The notes below the pieces were generated by a model that was given only the letters and a program-made list of their open reading frames with translations, did not search any database and was not told the DNA's origin. Both the position numbers and the translations under genes were made by a program. Shown here piece after piece: positions 25,501 to 37,615 of a stretch of 64,000 nt of DNA; position 1 is the stretch's first letter; each line of letters opens with the position of its first letter. The DNA comes from Lasiosphaeris hirsuta (lineage: Eukaryota; Ascomycota; Sordariomycetes; Sordariales; Lasiosphaeriaceae), in the NCBI GenBank assembly GCA_030549175.1, contig JAUKUA010000005.1, forward strand, positions 1,922,001 to 1,986,000. Reading direction: 5' to 3'.

Positions 25501-27265
25501 AGCTCAGCTGCTAAGGCGCGGCGCGGGTCGTCTCAGGCGCCAGGCAATTCACAGATTCACGGAATTTGGCAGCGCATTGGGCGGTCTTTGAATGGCTTGA
25601 CCAGAGCAGCAAGCGGGGTGCAATGCAAGAGAAGGCCACTTGCGAAAGCTTGCCAGGCCCACGGAGTGGAAACAAAGGGTCAAAGGCGGAGCGTATTAAA
25701 GCGACGGTATCCGAGCCCCTTGTGAAAACCTATCGCGGTGTCTTTGGCGCGGGGGCAGCTGGAGTACTGGGAGGTTGCGACAAAGGGAGGAGAACATGAC
25801 AGCGCCGCCCACCGGACTGGAGGTCTTGCTGTAGTGTACATAGCATTCTGCGCCATCCTGCGCCGGGGAGGCGGCGTGTGGTCCAACGTTCCGCAAATGT
25901 CGGCGCGTCCTAGCCTGCCGACTTCTTCAGAATTTTCGCCTTCACAAGCTTGTGATCATCGGTTTCACGGTGGGGTACAGAGTTTGAGGCAATCCCAAGG
26001 GATGGGAACGACCTAATGACACCGCAGTGTCTTGCACTGGACCGCGTCGTACGGTCACAGATCAGCAGCCTTACTTGTGCTTCGTCTGTGGCCGTCAGAG
26101 CCTAAGATGCAATATATAAAACAGGAGGGACTGCTGTTTGCTAAAAGTGTAGTTCGTGGCAGTGTGTCAAATGTTTGAGCAGGTTCTGGAAGAAAGCTGA
26201 CAGAATCTTCGGCAGGTGGCAAAAGGGGCTCAGCGATTTCGCAATCAGAAGGTCTTGCTCCGTTTCCCTTACGGTGCCCACCGTCAGTAACGTCGCCATC
26301 GCGCACCTGCCCAAGGAAGCAGAACCAAGACTTGACTTCTCAACGGCTGGTGACCCCCCGGCGCACTAACAGACAGGACGCTTCCTGCAAAGGTGGGGGC
26401 TCCACCTTCTTTGACCTCTTTTGCTTGTGAGCACTCTCCCTCTCAGACCGCCATCCCGCGCTTAGTACCCACTTTCGCCAGTCGCCGTCCCATCTGCTAA
26501 AGTTAGCTTGTGTGGTCCCCTCACAGTGCACCCTTCGCAAGCCCCTCTCTCGCTCAAACACAAACCCTGTTCCTTTGTTCTGTCCTCGGGACTAGCACGG
26601 CCCCATTTTCAATCTCGACCATTTCCATTTTCCATCTGAATTGCTCCGCCAGGCTCAAAATCCTGATATTTTGCCGCCCTTCCCAGAGATATTGCGTCTC
26701 TGTGTTGGGAGCAGCCGTTTTCTGCTTTCTGCATTACATACTCTCACACATAACTTACGTTGGTGGTTCCAGACACCCCCCAGACCGACATTTCCCTTCT
26801 GGCGTGTTGGCAACAGTCATCACCCATCCCGTCTCCTACACGGTCACTCCGACGTCATTCACCATCGACAAGCCCGACACTTTTCTGGTTAACTCACTAA
26901 AACTCATTCAGACGGTGCTTGGTCGAAGAGTTCGACCTCTCAAACAAATCACTACAGCCTCGCGACCCCCACTGTATCGCCAACTATGGCTCTGCTCTTA
27001 TAGCAATGCGGTCCTTAGGGACACGACCTTAACCTCGCCTGTCGCGAAACATAAGGACGAAGTCTGCCCCCCCCTCGGAGTCTTCCAACTGTGTCTATTT
27101 GGACCAACTCAATCTCACCGCTATCCCAACTTCACAACTCTCGATTTCAGAGACACCGATCATTGGACGTGGACACCCCTGCAGCCACCTTGGCTCGCCC
27201 TAACACAACAGCCTACCGACGCGACCAACTAGTCAGGCGTGCATCTCCGCCATCAGCCCGCCAAA
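22571..27265. other. 4.7-kb gene-poor gap
   Basis: It contains the ATP synthase delta promoter at the left and a long CT-rich leader of the next gene at the right (about 26400-27265). The only suggestive frame is a Trp-rich minus-strand stretch at 22858-23100, treated as a finding. The rest, including 23600-26400, shows no recognisable protein, RNA gene or mobile element. Confidence 0.5.
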
Positions 27266-29494
27266 ATGGACAGGCATATCCCTCACGACTACACGACGTC
27301 GAACGTCCTTGCATGGACGGCGACACAGTCCGCCAACGTGGAACCATCCGCAGAAGAGGACGCCAGCGCAGACGCTGACGAGCCGCCGGACAGTAACCAA
27401 CTAATATCACCAATTCCAAAACAATTTACGCGCGCTCCTGTTCGACGTAACAGCGAGCACCAGGAATCACTCTTGACAAAGGCTCTCCAGAGCCAGTCTG
27501 ACGAGGAAGCCGGGGGGATGGGCTATCATCAGCGGTCCAGGAGAAGACGCTCCATCACGAGCAACTTCAGCCTTTCCTCGGCCGCCGAACTCACATGTGA
27601 CACTGGTATCACTACGCCCGCTCGCACCAGCTCGCCGAGCCCACGTTTACCTGATGTCGGGTTCGTCCCTATCGTTGGGCATGGAAGTAGGCTCATGGCG
27701 ACCACTAAAGCTTCAGATGCTGAGGTCAGCCCGCCCGTAAGGGACCCTGCTGTCCAGGCCCTCGAGAAGAAGCGGTGCATTTCCTTTGCTTGCGCGGCCA
27801 AGCCAAAGCCTGATGACAAGTCATTGATGCCTCCGCCTCCCAAGCCCTCAAGCGATGCGGTCAAACCCCAGAATACGCCGAGGAAGGCTTGCATCGTGAA
27901 GTTTGCGTGCCCCTCTCGGCCCTTTACCAGATCTGGCTCTCCACAACAGTCTCAACAGTCTGCTGGTGGTGCAACCTCAGTACCACAATTATCACTCCCT
28001 ATAGGATCAGGCCTTCGAAAGTCGCGTTCGCCTGCGAGTCGCTCTTTTCGTTCCTTGTCTCACCGCAGGTCATCGCAGAGTCCTGTATCTCACAGATCCA
28101 AGACATGGTTGACAGCCAACTCCACGGATCTCCAAAGCGAGTGCTCTCGATTCCACGAATTTGCCAGCGATGAGCCGCAGGAAGACGATTGGATTCTCCG
28201 GGACGATACATCCTCCAAACCCAAGTTGACCATCAACGATACTTTGCGGAAGGAAAACGCCATCCGCAAGCTCGGCAAGGAGGCCGAGGAGGAGGCAGAC
28301 CAGGAGGAGGAGGAGGAAAACGAGGATGAGTGTGCGGACGGTGACGACGGCGACAATGCCGACGATAATAACGAGGATGAGGAGGAAGAATCAGAACGTG
28401 GCGCCAACGAAGCAGAGTCTGAGTACGGTTGGGACGACGAGGCCTCTGACGGTTACAAGACCGACAACGAGGTTGGATTCGCAGATTCCGATGAGGAAGA
28501 CGATGACGACCTGGTTCTTTGGACCACCCGCGCGGCGGGTCACCATTCATCGTCTGGAGTAACGGCAGTGTACCGCCGGCCATCGGTTGGTGAGCACTCG
28601 GATTCCTCGGATTGTGCCAGACGCATTGCGGGTGCTATCCGCGCCAAGAAGCGCCAGAGGCACTTGGCTGTCCGTGCATTCACACCTGAGCTCCCCGACA
28701 GCACCGACTTTGTTTGCGGCACCCTGGACGAAGACCGGCCTTTAGAGGAGGCGTACATATCTCATCTCACTGCCCGGAAACAGGGAAAACTGCAGCTTAT
28801 CCCTCAGGATATCGATCCTAGCTTCCCTACTTCTGAGCCTGAGGATGAAGCTGAGGAGTTGTACAAAAAGGGTCACGGCGACAGTGACGAGAATATTTGG
28901 CTCCACGGCGAGCTAGAAGACATCCATCACGAGCGCGCGGGGCGGAGGAAGAAGTCGGACGGCCACTCTCCAAAGAGGTGCCGCTCGCCTCCCCCTAAGC
29001 CCAAGAGGCATCATTCGCCTCCCCCCAAGACACGCGGCCGCTCTCCCCGCAGACTCTTTGACCAACATTCTCCTCGAAGACTCAGATCGCCGCCTCCCCT
29101 CAGAACCCTAACCCAGTCTCCTGCGACATCGCCTATCCAGCTAGGCGGATCTATCGCGTTCAAGTCACTTGCTTTCCGGCCTGGCTTGACACATACCAAG
29201 TCGTTGCCGAGAGGACCCGTTCTCTTTCCGCATCTCAAGACGCCCCGTAGGTCGAGAACCAATACGGTGACTAGGGAGTCGCATATCCGTGGAGCAATCG
29301 ATATTGTTAAGGGGCTGGAGCAGAAGCGACAGCGGCGCAGGGAGAAGTTCTATCAAAAGTACTGCAACCGGGCGCGAAAGGAGAAGGCACAGGTCAAGAG
29401 ACCGCCACCAGGACAGGGTGCAGAGCGCATGAGAGAGGTCGGGCTTATTATGGCCGGCAAGCTGGGGCAAGGGAACTACGTTCTTTCTATTTAA
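27266..29494 (+). CDS. Uncharacterised acidic, RS-rich fungal protein (possibly DUF3295 family)
   Basis: Single exon, 742 aa, from the first in-frame ATG (MDRHIPHDY); the longer frame upstream starts at a GTG. Two short related cysteine motifs, CISFAC (about 171-176) and CIVKFAC (about 209-215), are followed by Ser/Arg-rich segments, a strongly acidic stretch (about 340-430, DNA 28270-28510) and RSPPP/SPRR repeats (about 570-620). It ends in a basic helix (EQKRQRRREKFYQKYC) and the tail GAERMREVGLIMAGKLGQGNYVLSI. The tail and acidic SDEEDDDD patch remind me of the fungal DUF3295 family, but I cannot confirm it. No catalytic domain, signal peptide or membrane segment is visible; the composition suggests a nuclear regulatory or scaffold protein (inference). 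The upstream CT-rich sequence is consistent with an 800-nt leader. Confidence 0.7.
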   Translation: MDRHIPHDYTTSNVLAWTATQSANVEPSAEEDASADADEPPDSNQLISPIPKQFTRAPVRRNSEHQESLLTKALQSQSDEEAGGMGYHQRSRRRRSITSNFSLSSAAELTCDTGITTPARTSSPSPRLPDVGFVPIVGHGSRLMATTKASDAEVSPPVRDPAVQALEKKRCISFACAAKPKPDDKSLMPPPPKPSSDAVKPQNTPRKACIVKFACPSRPFTRSGSPQQSQQSAGGATSVPQLSLPIGSGLRKSRSPASRSFRSLSHRRSSQSPVSHRSKTWLTANSTDLQSECSRFHEFASDEPQEDDWILRDDTSSKPKLTINDTLRKENAIRKLGKEAEEEADQEEEEENEDECADGDDGDNADDNNEDEEEESERGANEAESEYGWDDEASDGYKTDNEVGFADSDEEDDDDLVLWTTRAAGHHSSSGVTAVYRRPSVGEHSDSSDCARRIAGAIRAKKRQRHLAVRAFTPELPDSTDFVCGTLDEDRPLEEAYISHLTARKQGKLQLIPQDIDPSFPTSEPEDEAEELYKKGHGDSDENIWLHGELEDIHHERAGRRKKSDGHSPKRCRSPPPKPKRHHSPPPKTRGRSPRRLFDQHSPRRLRSPPPLRTLTQSPATSPIQLGGSIAFKSLAFRPGLTHTKSLPRGPVLFPHLKTPRRSRTNTVTRESHIRGAIDIVKGLEQKRQRRREKFYQKYCNRARKEKAQVKRPPPGQGAERMREVGLIMAGKLGQGNYVLSI

Positions 29495-30313
29495 CTGGGA
29501 GGCAAGTTTGTTAAGCATCATCATACGGACGTTCAGGGATATCATTGCATATGGGCGGCATTTTATGATTTCACGAGCCCAGCCATGGTTACTGTTCACT
29601 ACCATGGCGGCCAAGGCCGTACACAGGAGGTTCTCTTATTCTTTTGTAATCAGCATGACCACCTTTGGACGAGCTAGGCCATAATTGTCAGCTCGGCGCA
29701 GATACCGGAGTTCAATGTGTGTACATACATAGTTGTTTCACGAACCTCTGCAGGGAATTTAATGTTAATACATCAAAAATTTGACAAGATGCCGCATAGA
29801 GTTACTGGTGCAAAATGATAGGTATGCAGTTATGGCGGCCTCACCAGCTCAGCCCCAGAGTCAAGCGCCACAGCCACTGCTTATGATGTGGTGAGACTTG
29901 GCTAGATGAAGCGGCGGGTCGATACGATAGGGAGTGCAGGTGAAGACGGATAACATGATGAGTTCCATTGGCGCTAGGCAGGCATTCCGTCAGTGTGCGC
30001 GGTACGTCACGAGCTCGGAACATGCAACCAGTGGCTTGCTTCCAAGTTGCCAGACAGCACCAGCAAGGAGTAGGCAGTCATGTGATTTTTGCCTCATAAT
30101 TCAGGCACCTACCCTCAACCGCGACGTGGTCTGGGCGTGGCTCCAATTCCTGCTAGCCTTGAGCCGATTGACACTTCATGAATCTCTGGCCCTGCGCACG
30201 CTATTAAAACCGTCGCTCGATTCTCTCTGCGAAACAAAAGCCGCTCCACAACATACTGCATCTTTACAGACCTTGAGCCAGACGGCAGAGATCGATTATA
30301 CTACACACCCACC
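29495..30313. other. Intergenic: 3' flank and sar1 promoter
   Basis: About 820 bp between two plus-strand genes. The last 150 bp before the sar1 ATG are A/C-rich, as expected for a highly expressed housekeeping leader. Nothing else is supported. Confidence 0.5.
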
Positions 30314-31215
30314 ATGTGGATCATCAACTGGTGTACGCATCTCTCTCCTCTCTGCCCTTGTTTTCTCCATCCGACAGGACACGCTTGCTGACTCGAGGGT
30401 GGCCAATCGCAGTTTACGATGTTCTGTCCTCGCTCGGCCTGCTCAACAAGCACGCCAAGCTGCTTTTCCTTGGGCTCGACAATGCCGGCAAGACGACGCT
30501 CCTACATATGCTGAAAAATGACCGCGTTGCCATTCTCCAGCCGACACTACATCCGAGTGAGTGCTCTCCCCGCCAACCGGCACGGCGCTGGTGTTTTCTG
30601 CGCACGTGTCCATAAGCGGCAGCGACATATGATATAGGTTGGCTGACAAAGATGGGTATTCCAGCTTCGGAGGAACTGGCGATCGGCAATGTGAGGTTTA
30701 CGACCTTTGACCTGGGTGGTCACGCGCAAGGTACGTTTCAAGCTGCTTATTCTGCTCTTGTCCTCGACGAGTAGCCTAGACCGGGAAGATGCCTGCGTGC
30801 CCTTGTAGCATGCCCTGAATTGCTTATTACAACAAAGCGACACGTGTCTCGAGCTCTGTACTGACCATGCACAGCCCGCCGTCTTTGGAAGGACTACTTC
30901 CCCGAGGTCAACGGTATTGTCTTCCTCGTCGACGCCAAGGACCACGAGCGATTCCCCGAAGCCAAGGCCGAGCTGGACGCGCTTCTCGCAATGGAGGAAT
31001 TGTCCAAGGTCCCCTTTGTCGTCCTCGGCAACAAGATCGATCACCCAGACGCAGTGTCCGAGGACGAGCTCCGCCACCAGTTGGGCATGTACCAAACGAC
31101 GGGCAAGGGCAAGGTGCCGCTCGAGGGTATCCGACCTATCGAGGTCTTCATGTGCTCGGTGGTGATGAGGCAGGGGTACGGCGAGGGCATCCGGTGGCTG
31201 TCGCAGTACGTCTAA
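30314..31215 (+). CDS. sar1: Sar1 COPII small GTPase
   Basis: Small GTPase that starts COPII coat assembly on the ER after GTP loading by Sec12. Four exons (30314-30332, 30413-30556, 30665-30730, 30875-31215) join to 189 aa, the usual length. Motifs: N-terminal amphipathic start [18 protein letters not shown]1 GLDNAGKT (27-34), switch I TLHPTSEEL with the key Thr, G3 DLGGH (70-74), G4 NKID (129-132), and the terminal [20 protein letters not shown]. There is no N-myristoylation glycine, which separates it from Arf. The first coding exon has only 19 nt, splitting the Phe codon after MWIINW. All donors are GT and all joins restore family sequence. Its exchange factor Sec12 is encoded at 58107-59924 in this window. 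Confidence 0.97.
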
Positions 31216-32237
31216 GGCCGTGCCGTGTGGCAGGGGGCTACTCCAAGACGGGAGATGGGAAAGCTAGCGGGAAGGCGTAGAGGAAACTATAGAGCCAAGA
31301 CGTGAGCGGGCTGGGTTGCCGGGGGATTTTTGCAGATTGGTCGCAACGCGGGCGTGAAGAGGGGGTGCTTGGGAAGGTGACAGTCTGTACTACGACATGA
31401 TATGACTCGACAATTATACCTCTGGAATTCTACCTGCTACCTTTCGAATGCTTTTTTTGTTTACAGTTATTATGTTTCTATAACATTTGAGTTTTGAGCT
31501 ATCTATGTGACATTACTGTATCTGAAGAGTTCAGACCCGAGGTGGAATAGGTGGCGTGAGTGCATAGAGTGGTGTCCTGGGCTTCTTGGTGCTCTCATGA
31601 TGAAATGGAGTGGAGGCACGCCACCGAAGCCGAGTCCACCGGGTGAGCTGGTCATCAGACGAGTCGGCAGCAAACAACCCTTCAAGTCCGCACATGTCTT
31701 CAGCCGTATTGCACAATAAAGGACAGCCCAAAGGAATATTTTGGCGTCAATGGGATTTTGGTCTCTTGTGTGTGATATTGCCGCCGGCAAGGACGGGAAC
31801 CAGACGGAAGGCTCGAGATTCATGGAAAGTGTTGATCGGTTGGTAAAGAGGCCCCTTATCGTTGAGGGTCGTTGAGGGCGGGAAGCCCCTGTAATGTCAG
31901 TGGATGCCAAAGGTCGGGGGCGCTTGTTGTTTGTTGGCTGGGGCTGTGACTGGTGGAGGCCAGGGGTTAGGGGCGGGTGCGAGCCGACGTCATTCGCCTG
32001 CCGAGGCGAGACGGCCCCTGGCCGAATGAATTGCCTCCCGAAACAAGACACCGTCCCATTATCAGATCCAAACATACCACCCGCTTGTACTGCAACTCTA
32101 TTGTGACGCCCTGCACTTCTCGGGAATTACCTCACACACCACTGTTGCAGCATTTCCTGCAGTGTTGCTTGCAGTATAAACTCTCATCAGCCATGCATCG
32201 CAGCTGGTTTTGGCAGCGCCCTTAATCCGACGACATC
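31216..32237. other. Intergenic: sar1 3' flank and lipase promoter
   Basis: About 1 kb. A 190-codon minus-strand frame (31503-32075) is open, but its composition is unlike a conserved protein. A sequence resembling a TATA box (AGTATAAA, near 32172) lies about 65 bp before the lipase ATG. Confidence 0.4.
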
Positions 32238-34862
32238 ATGGCTGACGAGCACCCTACACCTGCAGCAAACAGAAACGAGAAGAGACTGGATGATAAAGCA
32301 CCTCTCCTCTCCATTCCTGCGCGTAACTACGGCTTTCCACCCGAAGCTTTTGACTGGTCCCGCCTCCCCGACTTCGACACCAACTTTCTGCCCGCCGAGC
32401 ACCTCGAGGCCTTTATCCAAGCCCTCTCTGCTCCCGATCCCGGCCCGCAGTCTCCCGACGACGGCTCCTCCTCGGTGCACCTCGGCAGCCCAGGCGGCTT
32501 CCTGCGCCAAAACAGCGCCAGCAGCAGCTTCGACATCCTCGGCCGCGCGGCGGCCGCGCGTGAAGATGACAGCCCACAAGCCGTCGCGGCTGCAGCAGAC
32601 GCGGCCGTGCCGGGGGCGAGGCCCGGGCCCAGCCAGAACCACCCCCGGCAGCTCAGCCGGTCCAACAGCAGCCTGTTCATTACGGCCCAAAACGATTGGG
32701 CGCCCGTGCACGAGAAGGTGATTGGAAGCGGCACCAGCAGCGCAAAGCGCAGGAGACATCGAGGGGAGGGCAAGAAGCGGCGCCGCACCCCTCGTCTCCC
32801 ACTCGAGACGCTGGTTGGCAGCCGATCCAAGGATGAGACGCGCGAGGGCTATCTATATAGCCTCCTCAAGTGGCCGTTCTTGCTCATCGTTGGGGCTTGG
32901 ATCGGTGGACTGGGTATTGCGTACCTGGCCACCCGGTTTTATATATACGTGTACGAACAGTTCGTCGCGTGGCGCGGGCAGCGCGAGAAACTGCGGCGCG
33001 CTATGCGGGCTACGGGAAGCTATCGGGAATGGGTGGGCGCCGCGAAAAGGATGGATGAGTTCTTTAAGAACGAGAGGTGGAAGGAGGAGAGTGAATTTGC
33101 GTATTATGACAGTAAAACGGTACGTAGGGTCTGGGAGCAGATGAGGAAGTGCAGGCAAAGGGCCGAGGCCGTGGAGAAGGGGACGACAGGGGGTGCCCGC
33201 GGACCCGTCAGCGCAGAGAAGAAGGCGGTTGAAGATTTGAAAGCCCTTCTCGAGGCGTGCGTCAAGAATAACTTCGTCGGAGTTGAGAACCCACGTCTGT
33301 ATAGTCAGACGTACTATGGCACCAAGAATCTGGTGCAGAATTTTGTGGATGAAGGTAAGATGACCCTCCTGCGCTTGAGGGCTGTTCAATGGGCTGTATA
33401 CTAACAAGATCAACCTGTAGTGGAGAGAGGTCTCAAGTTCCTAGTGGACACAGATCAACTAACTGAAGAGGAGAAGAGGGTCACGTTCAAGGGCATCTAC
33501 GCGAACTACGGCCGGACGGCACTCTGCTTGTCCGGTGGCGCTACCTTCGCATACTATCACCTTGGTGTTGTCAAGGCGCTTTTGGAGGATGACCTCTTGC
33601 CCGACATCATCACCGGTACCAGCGGAGGGGCTTTGGTGGCCGGGTTGGTTGCAACCCGGACAAACGAGGAGTTGAAGGAACTCTTGGTCCCATCTCTGGC
33701 CCGCAAAATCACGGCCTGCCGCGAGCCCATTACCATCTGGTTTCACCGTTGGTGGAAGACCGGTGCAAGATTTGACTCTGTCGACTGGGCCAAACAATGC
33801 AGCTGGTGGACAAGGGGTTCGATGACCTTCCGAGAAGCTTACGAGCGCACAGGGCGGATTCTCAACGTCTCATGCGTCCCAGCTGACCCTCACTCGCCTA
33901 CCATCCTCTGCAACTACCTCACGAGCCCGGACTGTGTCATCTGGTCGGCCGTGCTCGCGTCGGCTGCCGTGCCAGGCATTCTCAACCCCGTCGTCTTAAT
34001 GATGAAGACTCGTACGGGACAGCTAGCCCCATACTCATTTGGCCACAAGTGGAAGGACGGCTCCCTGCGGACCGATATCCCCATCAAGGCGCTCAACCTC
34101 CACTTCAATGTCAACTTCACCATCGTCAGCCAGGTTAACCCTCACATCAACCTCTTCTTCTTCTCGTCGCGGGGCTCTGTCGGGCAGCCCGTCACACACC
34201 GCAGGGGTCGTGGCTGGCGTGGCGGCTACCTCGGCTCGGCCACTGAGCAGTACATCAAGCTTGACCTAACAAAATGGCTGCGTGTCCTGCGCCAGCTCGA
34301 ACTGCTGCCCCGGCCACTCGGCCAGGACTGGTCCCAGCTCTGGCTGCAGACGTTTGGCGGAAATGTAACTATCTGGCCCAAGAGCATTGCCTCGGACTTT
34401 GTCCATATCCTCAGCGATCCCGACCCGGCGAGACTGGCGCGCATGTTGCATGAGGGCCAGCAGAGCGCATTTCCCAAACTGAAGTTTGTCGCGAACAGGC
34501 TGAAGGTGGAGAGGATGGCGGAGAAGGGGCGTCGCCAGACAAGGGTGTTGCCTGCCATAATCGGAGGCGGAGGAGGAGGGGCTAAGAGGAGGGGGAGTAT
34601 TGAGAGTTTACTAAGCGAAGACGACTTGAGGAGTTTGTTGCGACAGACCTCCCGCGGGCTAGGAGGAGGCAGTGCGACAGGAACGGAGGATGAGACAACA
34701 GATGTGGACGGTGAAGATGTTGATGGCGGGATAGGGCTCGATGGGGGCGGGATTGATGGAGTTTTGGATGGGACGAGGGATGAGGTCGAAGCTGAAGACG
34801 AGGCTGTTGTTATGGGCGAGGGGGAGATGGCAGGGCTGGGTTTGAGAAAACGCGGGTCGTGA
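32238..34862 (+). CDS. Patatin-like triacylglycerol lipase (Tgl3/4/5 type)
   Basis: Two exons (32238-33354, 33421-34862; 66-nt intron with branch CTAAC) join to 852 aa. The N-terminal 210 residues are low-complexity. A hydrophobic segment at about 212-236 (PFLLIVGAWIGGLGIAYLA) is followed by the DUF3336-type region typical of fungal Tgl lipases. The patatin domain shows the oxyanion loop SGGATFAYYHLG (about 409-420), the nucleophile elbow GTSGG (438-442, Ser440) and the DGS dyad motif (Asp585, KWKDGSLRTDIP). The family hydrolyses triacylglycerol on lipid droplets, and some members have acyltransferase activity. The last 120 residues are Gly/Asp/Glu-rich. The closest yeast paralogue (Tgl3, 4 or 5) cannot be decided by eye. 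The assignment to the family is firm. Confidence 0.92.
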
Positions 34863-35866
34863 TTGCATTGTGGCGGCGCATTGTATTGGATGGGTCGATG
34901 ATAGACGATGAGTTATGATCATGAAAGGCTTGCTTGAAAAGCGAATCGTGTTTTGCTCTTACGCACTTGGAGTTTGTTTATTTGGGTCCAAGTCATAGAT
35001 ATATGAACATTCGAGCCTGCCAGCGTTGATAATAAACCTCATCTGAACCTTTAGTCCATTTGATAAACGCAACTGTGGGGTGGTAGCTGCACAGCACGAT
35101 ACTAAGATGGTTTGTGTATAGAGAGCCACACCAAGTTGGCTGTGGTCCTACAGGCGGGGAGTTCTCTTTCGAGGCTTTTTGGCCTTGGTAGAGGTTAGAT
35201 CCGTCATTGCTTGTGATACCTAGGTTAACAGGAGGGATATGCAAGGTCTGTTGGGAGTGGGTGTCCCGAGAAAAGCAGGTTGATGGCCTTGGCTGTCTAA
35301 CTTAGGTACTATACCTCTCAATATAAGGTACGGTGGCATAGCTATGGTTCTTGTTCGAGGCCCCCAATACTATGTTCGGGTGTTACATATGAGTTCTGAC
35401 TGCGCTGTTGCCAAATTGGGTTGGCTCCGCGTTCCTCTCATCAGGGAGCGTACAATAAAAGCCATTCAATCTTACAAGCACATCGCATGTAATTAGGTAA
35501 CCAAGTTGTCCATATCTCCTTGAAGCAAGAGGCAAACAATAAAGGACTACCTGGATGCTACCATACCTTATAGCCGGCATGCACATTAGTAATACCGGTG
35601 GCAAGCTCCCGTCAACTCGCAGTGATGTTGACAGCTTGAGTCCAAGATCGGGCGTATACCCCTTTCCTTTCAATATAAACATAAAACTCCAAAAGCCCAG
35701 ATTTTTACCAACCACCCAGGATTCAACATTTTATCAAGCCAAACATCACCAACCTCCTATAGTTCATCAAAATGGCATCCAATCCCTATCCAGTCAAGCG
35801 GCCCCCCAGCACCATAAAAACCCAACAAGAACCCAACCCACCTCCCACAGCACGCGCTTCGGTGAC
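34863..35866. other. Convergent intergenic region
   Basis: About 1 kb between the stops of the lipase (+) and the first GPI-type protein (-). It is relatively AT-rich with several short open frames, none supported. Confidence 0.5.
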
Positions 35867-36739
35867 TCAAAGTATAAAGCCAACCCCCACCGCCAAAACC
35901 GCCCCAACAGCAACCGCCGCCCCAGCCGAGCCCCCTAGCGCCCTCGGCAGCGCCGCCGCCCCGTTCGGCGTCCCGCTCGCCGTCGGATTCGTCTCGGCCA
36001 GCATCTCGGCCCCGGCCGTGATGGTGACGGGGGCGAACCCGAACCGGTCGCCGCTCGTCCAGTTGTACGAGTAGGTCGAGAAGGTGCCGTTCCAGGCCGG
36101 GTCCTTGGTGTACCACACGGCGCCTACATGCGTGAGGTTGCAGACGGCCGAGGCGGTGCCGTTGAGGGAGCAGCGGTTGACGCTGTGATAGGTAGGTTAG
36201 TAAACCGGGGTTGAAGTGAAGGGGGAGGGAGGGGGAGGTTACAGAGTGTGGTCAGGCCCGTAGCGGGTGCCCGTATAAGCAAAAAAACTGGGTCCCTGGG
36301 TAATAGTACTTGCGAGGCCCGTGGCGTTGGTAATGTGGCCGAGGCGGGGCGAGGTGAGGGTGGGGATGCCGGTGGTGACGTTGTCGGTACGGGAGTGGAG
36401 TGGCAGGGGCCGGTTATCGACGCGGGTCGAGGTGATGACAAACGTCGTGCGGTCCGCCTCGACGCCAATCACGGCGCCCGAGTCCTTGTGCAGCATCGTG
36501 TACGGGAGCCCCTCGTACGAGCGCTCGTCGATAAAGAATATCTGGACTACGCGGGTGACTCCTGTCGCTGTCGGGCTGCTCGAGCTTGCCTCCAAGGTGG
36601 ACTCGGCGGTGGCGTCCGCGGTGGTTGAAGCGTCGGTGGCATCTTGTGCTTGGGCGAGGCCTGTGCCTACGGCGAGAAGGAGAGCCAACAGGCGGAGGAG
36701 GAAGACAGGGGATAGGAGAAGGAGAAGGATAGACGTCAT
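35867..36739 (-). CDS. Secreted GPI-anchor-type surface protein, unknown family
   Basis: Two exons (36243-36739, 35867-36182) join across a 60-nt intron (GTAACC donor, CAG acceptor) to 270 aa. It starts with a long hydrophobic signal peptide (MTSILLLLLSPVFLLRLLALLLAV, cleavage probably after AQAQ), then a Ser/Thr/Ala stretch. A predicted beta-rich ectodomain follows with FFIDERSYEGLPYTM and two cysteines (CSLNGTASAVC), plus several NxS/T sites, and the protein ends in a hydrophobic tail (AAVAVGAVLAVGVGFIL) after small residues, as for GPI attachment. This pattern is common in fungal cell-surface proteins of unknown function. The exon join is supported by frame and by the Cys pair being continuous. 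It is the first of two GPI-type genes on the same strand. Confidence 0.8.
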
Positions 36740-37576
36740 GTCGCGAGACTGGCTCCCAAGGTGGATATATCAAGGCCTCCTCGAGACGCGAACCCAGCCG
36801 GCGAGCCCGTCTATTTCTGGTATCCTTATGGCTGGAACGTCACGGCAAACAAGTGTGAAAGTAACGAGCGAACGGACTCAGAGTCCACGAGTTGGCGGGG
36901 GAGTATAGGAACGAGAGGCACGCGCAATGCCTATCAGATAGAAACTTGGTGTTGTGCTGTTTGTTGGACCACCTCGTCAGGCAACCTGGCAGCTATTTCC
37001 AGCGGAGAATTCCCTTAGCCCACCTTGAGACTGACGACAGCTCTTACGTCGTCGGGCGATTCAAGACCCAATCTGTCCTGTCCCACGCGCGTCCCCTCCC
37101 GCATTTCGCGGGAAGAGCGCCCCCAAAAGCGGAGGTTCAGCCCAGCCGAGAGTTTAGCCGCGACGCTTTCCTCTTGAACTCCAGCCATAATAGCATCCGA
37201 GTTTCCCGAGTTCCTAGTACGAGGAAGTATGTCGATAGCAGAACGCTGTTAAGAGGTGATCGGCTTTGCTGTGCCGGTCGGCGCGATGCTCTTTGAGGTT
37301 GGCCGCTGGTGGCCTGCCCGCCGCCGGCGCCGACTCCATTCGCTGTGCTTCCTCTGGGGCCGCATAAAGCCGGCTCCTCCCCCGCAACAAGTGGAAACTA
37401 GCAACTGCTAGGTTAATCCCAGATAGAAAGGTGGCGTGCCTAGAGATCATCGTGTATCCGGTCTCCCGGTGTATTAAGTGTTGTGGAGGGAGATAGTAGA
37501 TCCCGGGTGGATGGCCACTTGGCGTAGACACTCTCCAACCAACCACGTTAGCGAGGCAATGACCGTTTTTTTTTGG

Positions 37577-37615
<39 letters not shown>

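Noticed and set aside
26510..27232. 240-codon plus-strand frame upstream of the 742-aa gene
   Set aside because: Sequence is pyrimidine-rich leader; no domain or consistent start, and it ends just before the real start.
31503..32075. 190-codon minus-strand frame between sar1 and the lipase
   Set aside because: No motif, Pro/Ser-rich by base composition, no splice support.
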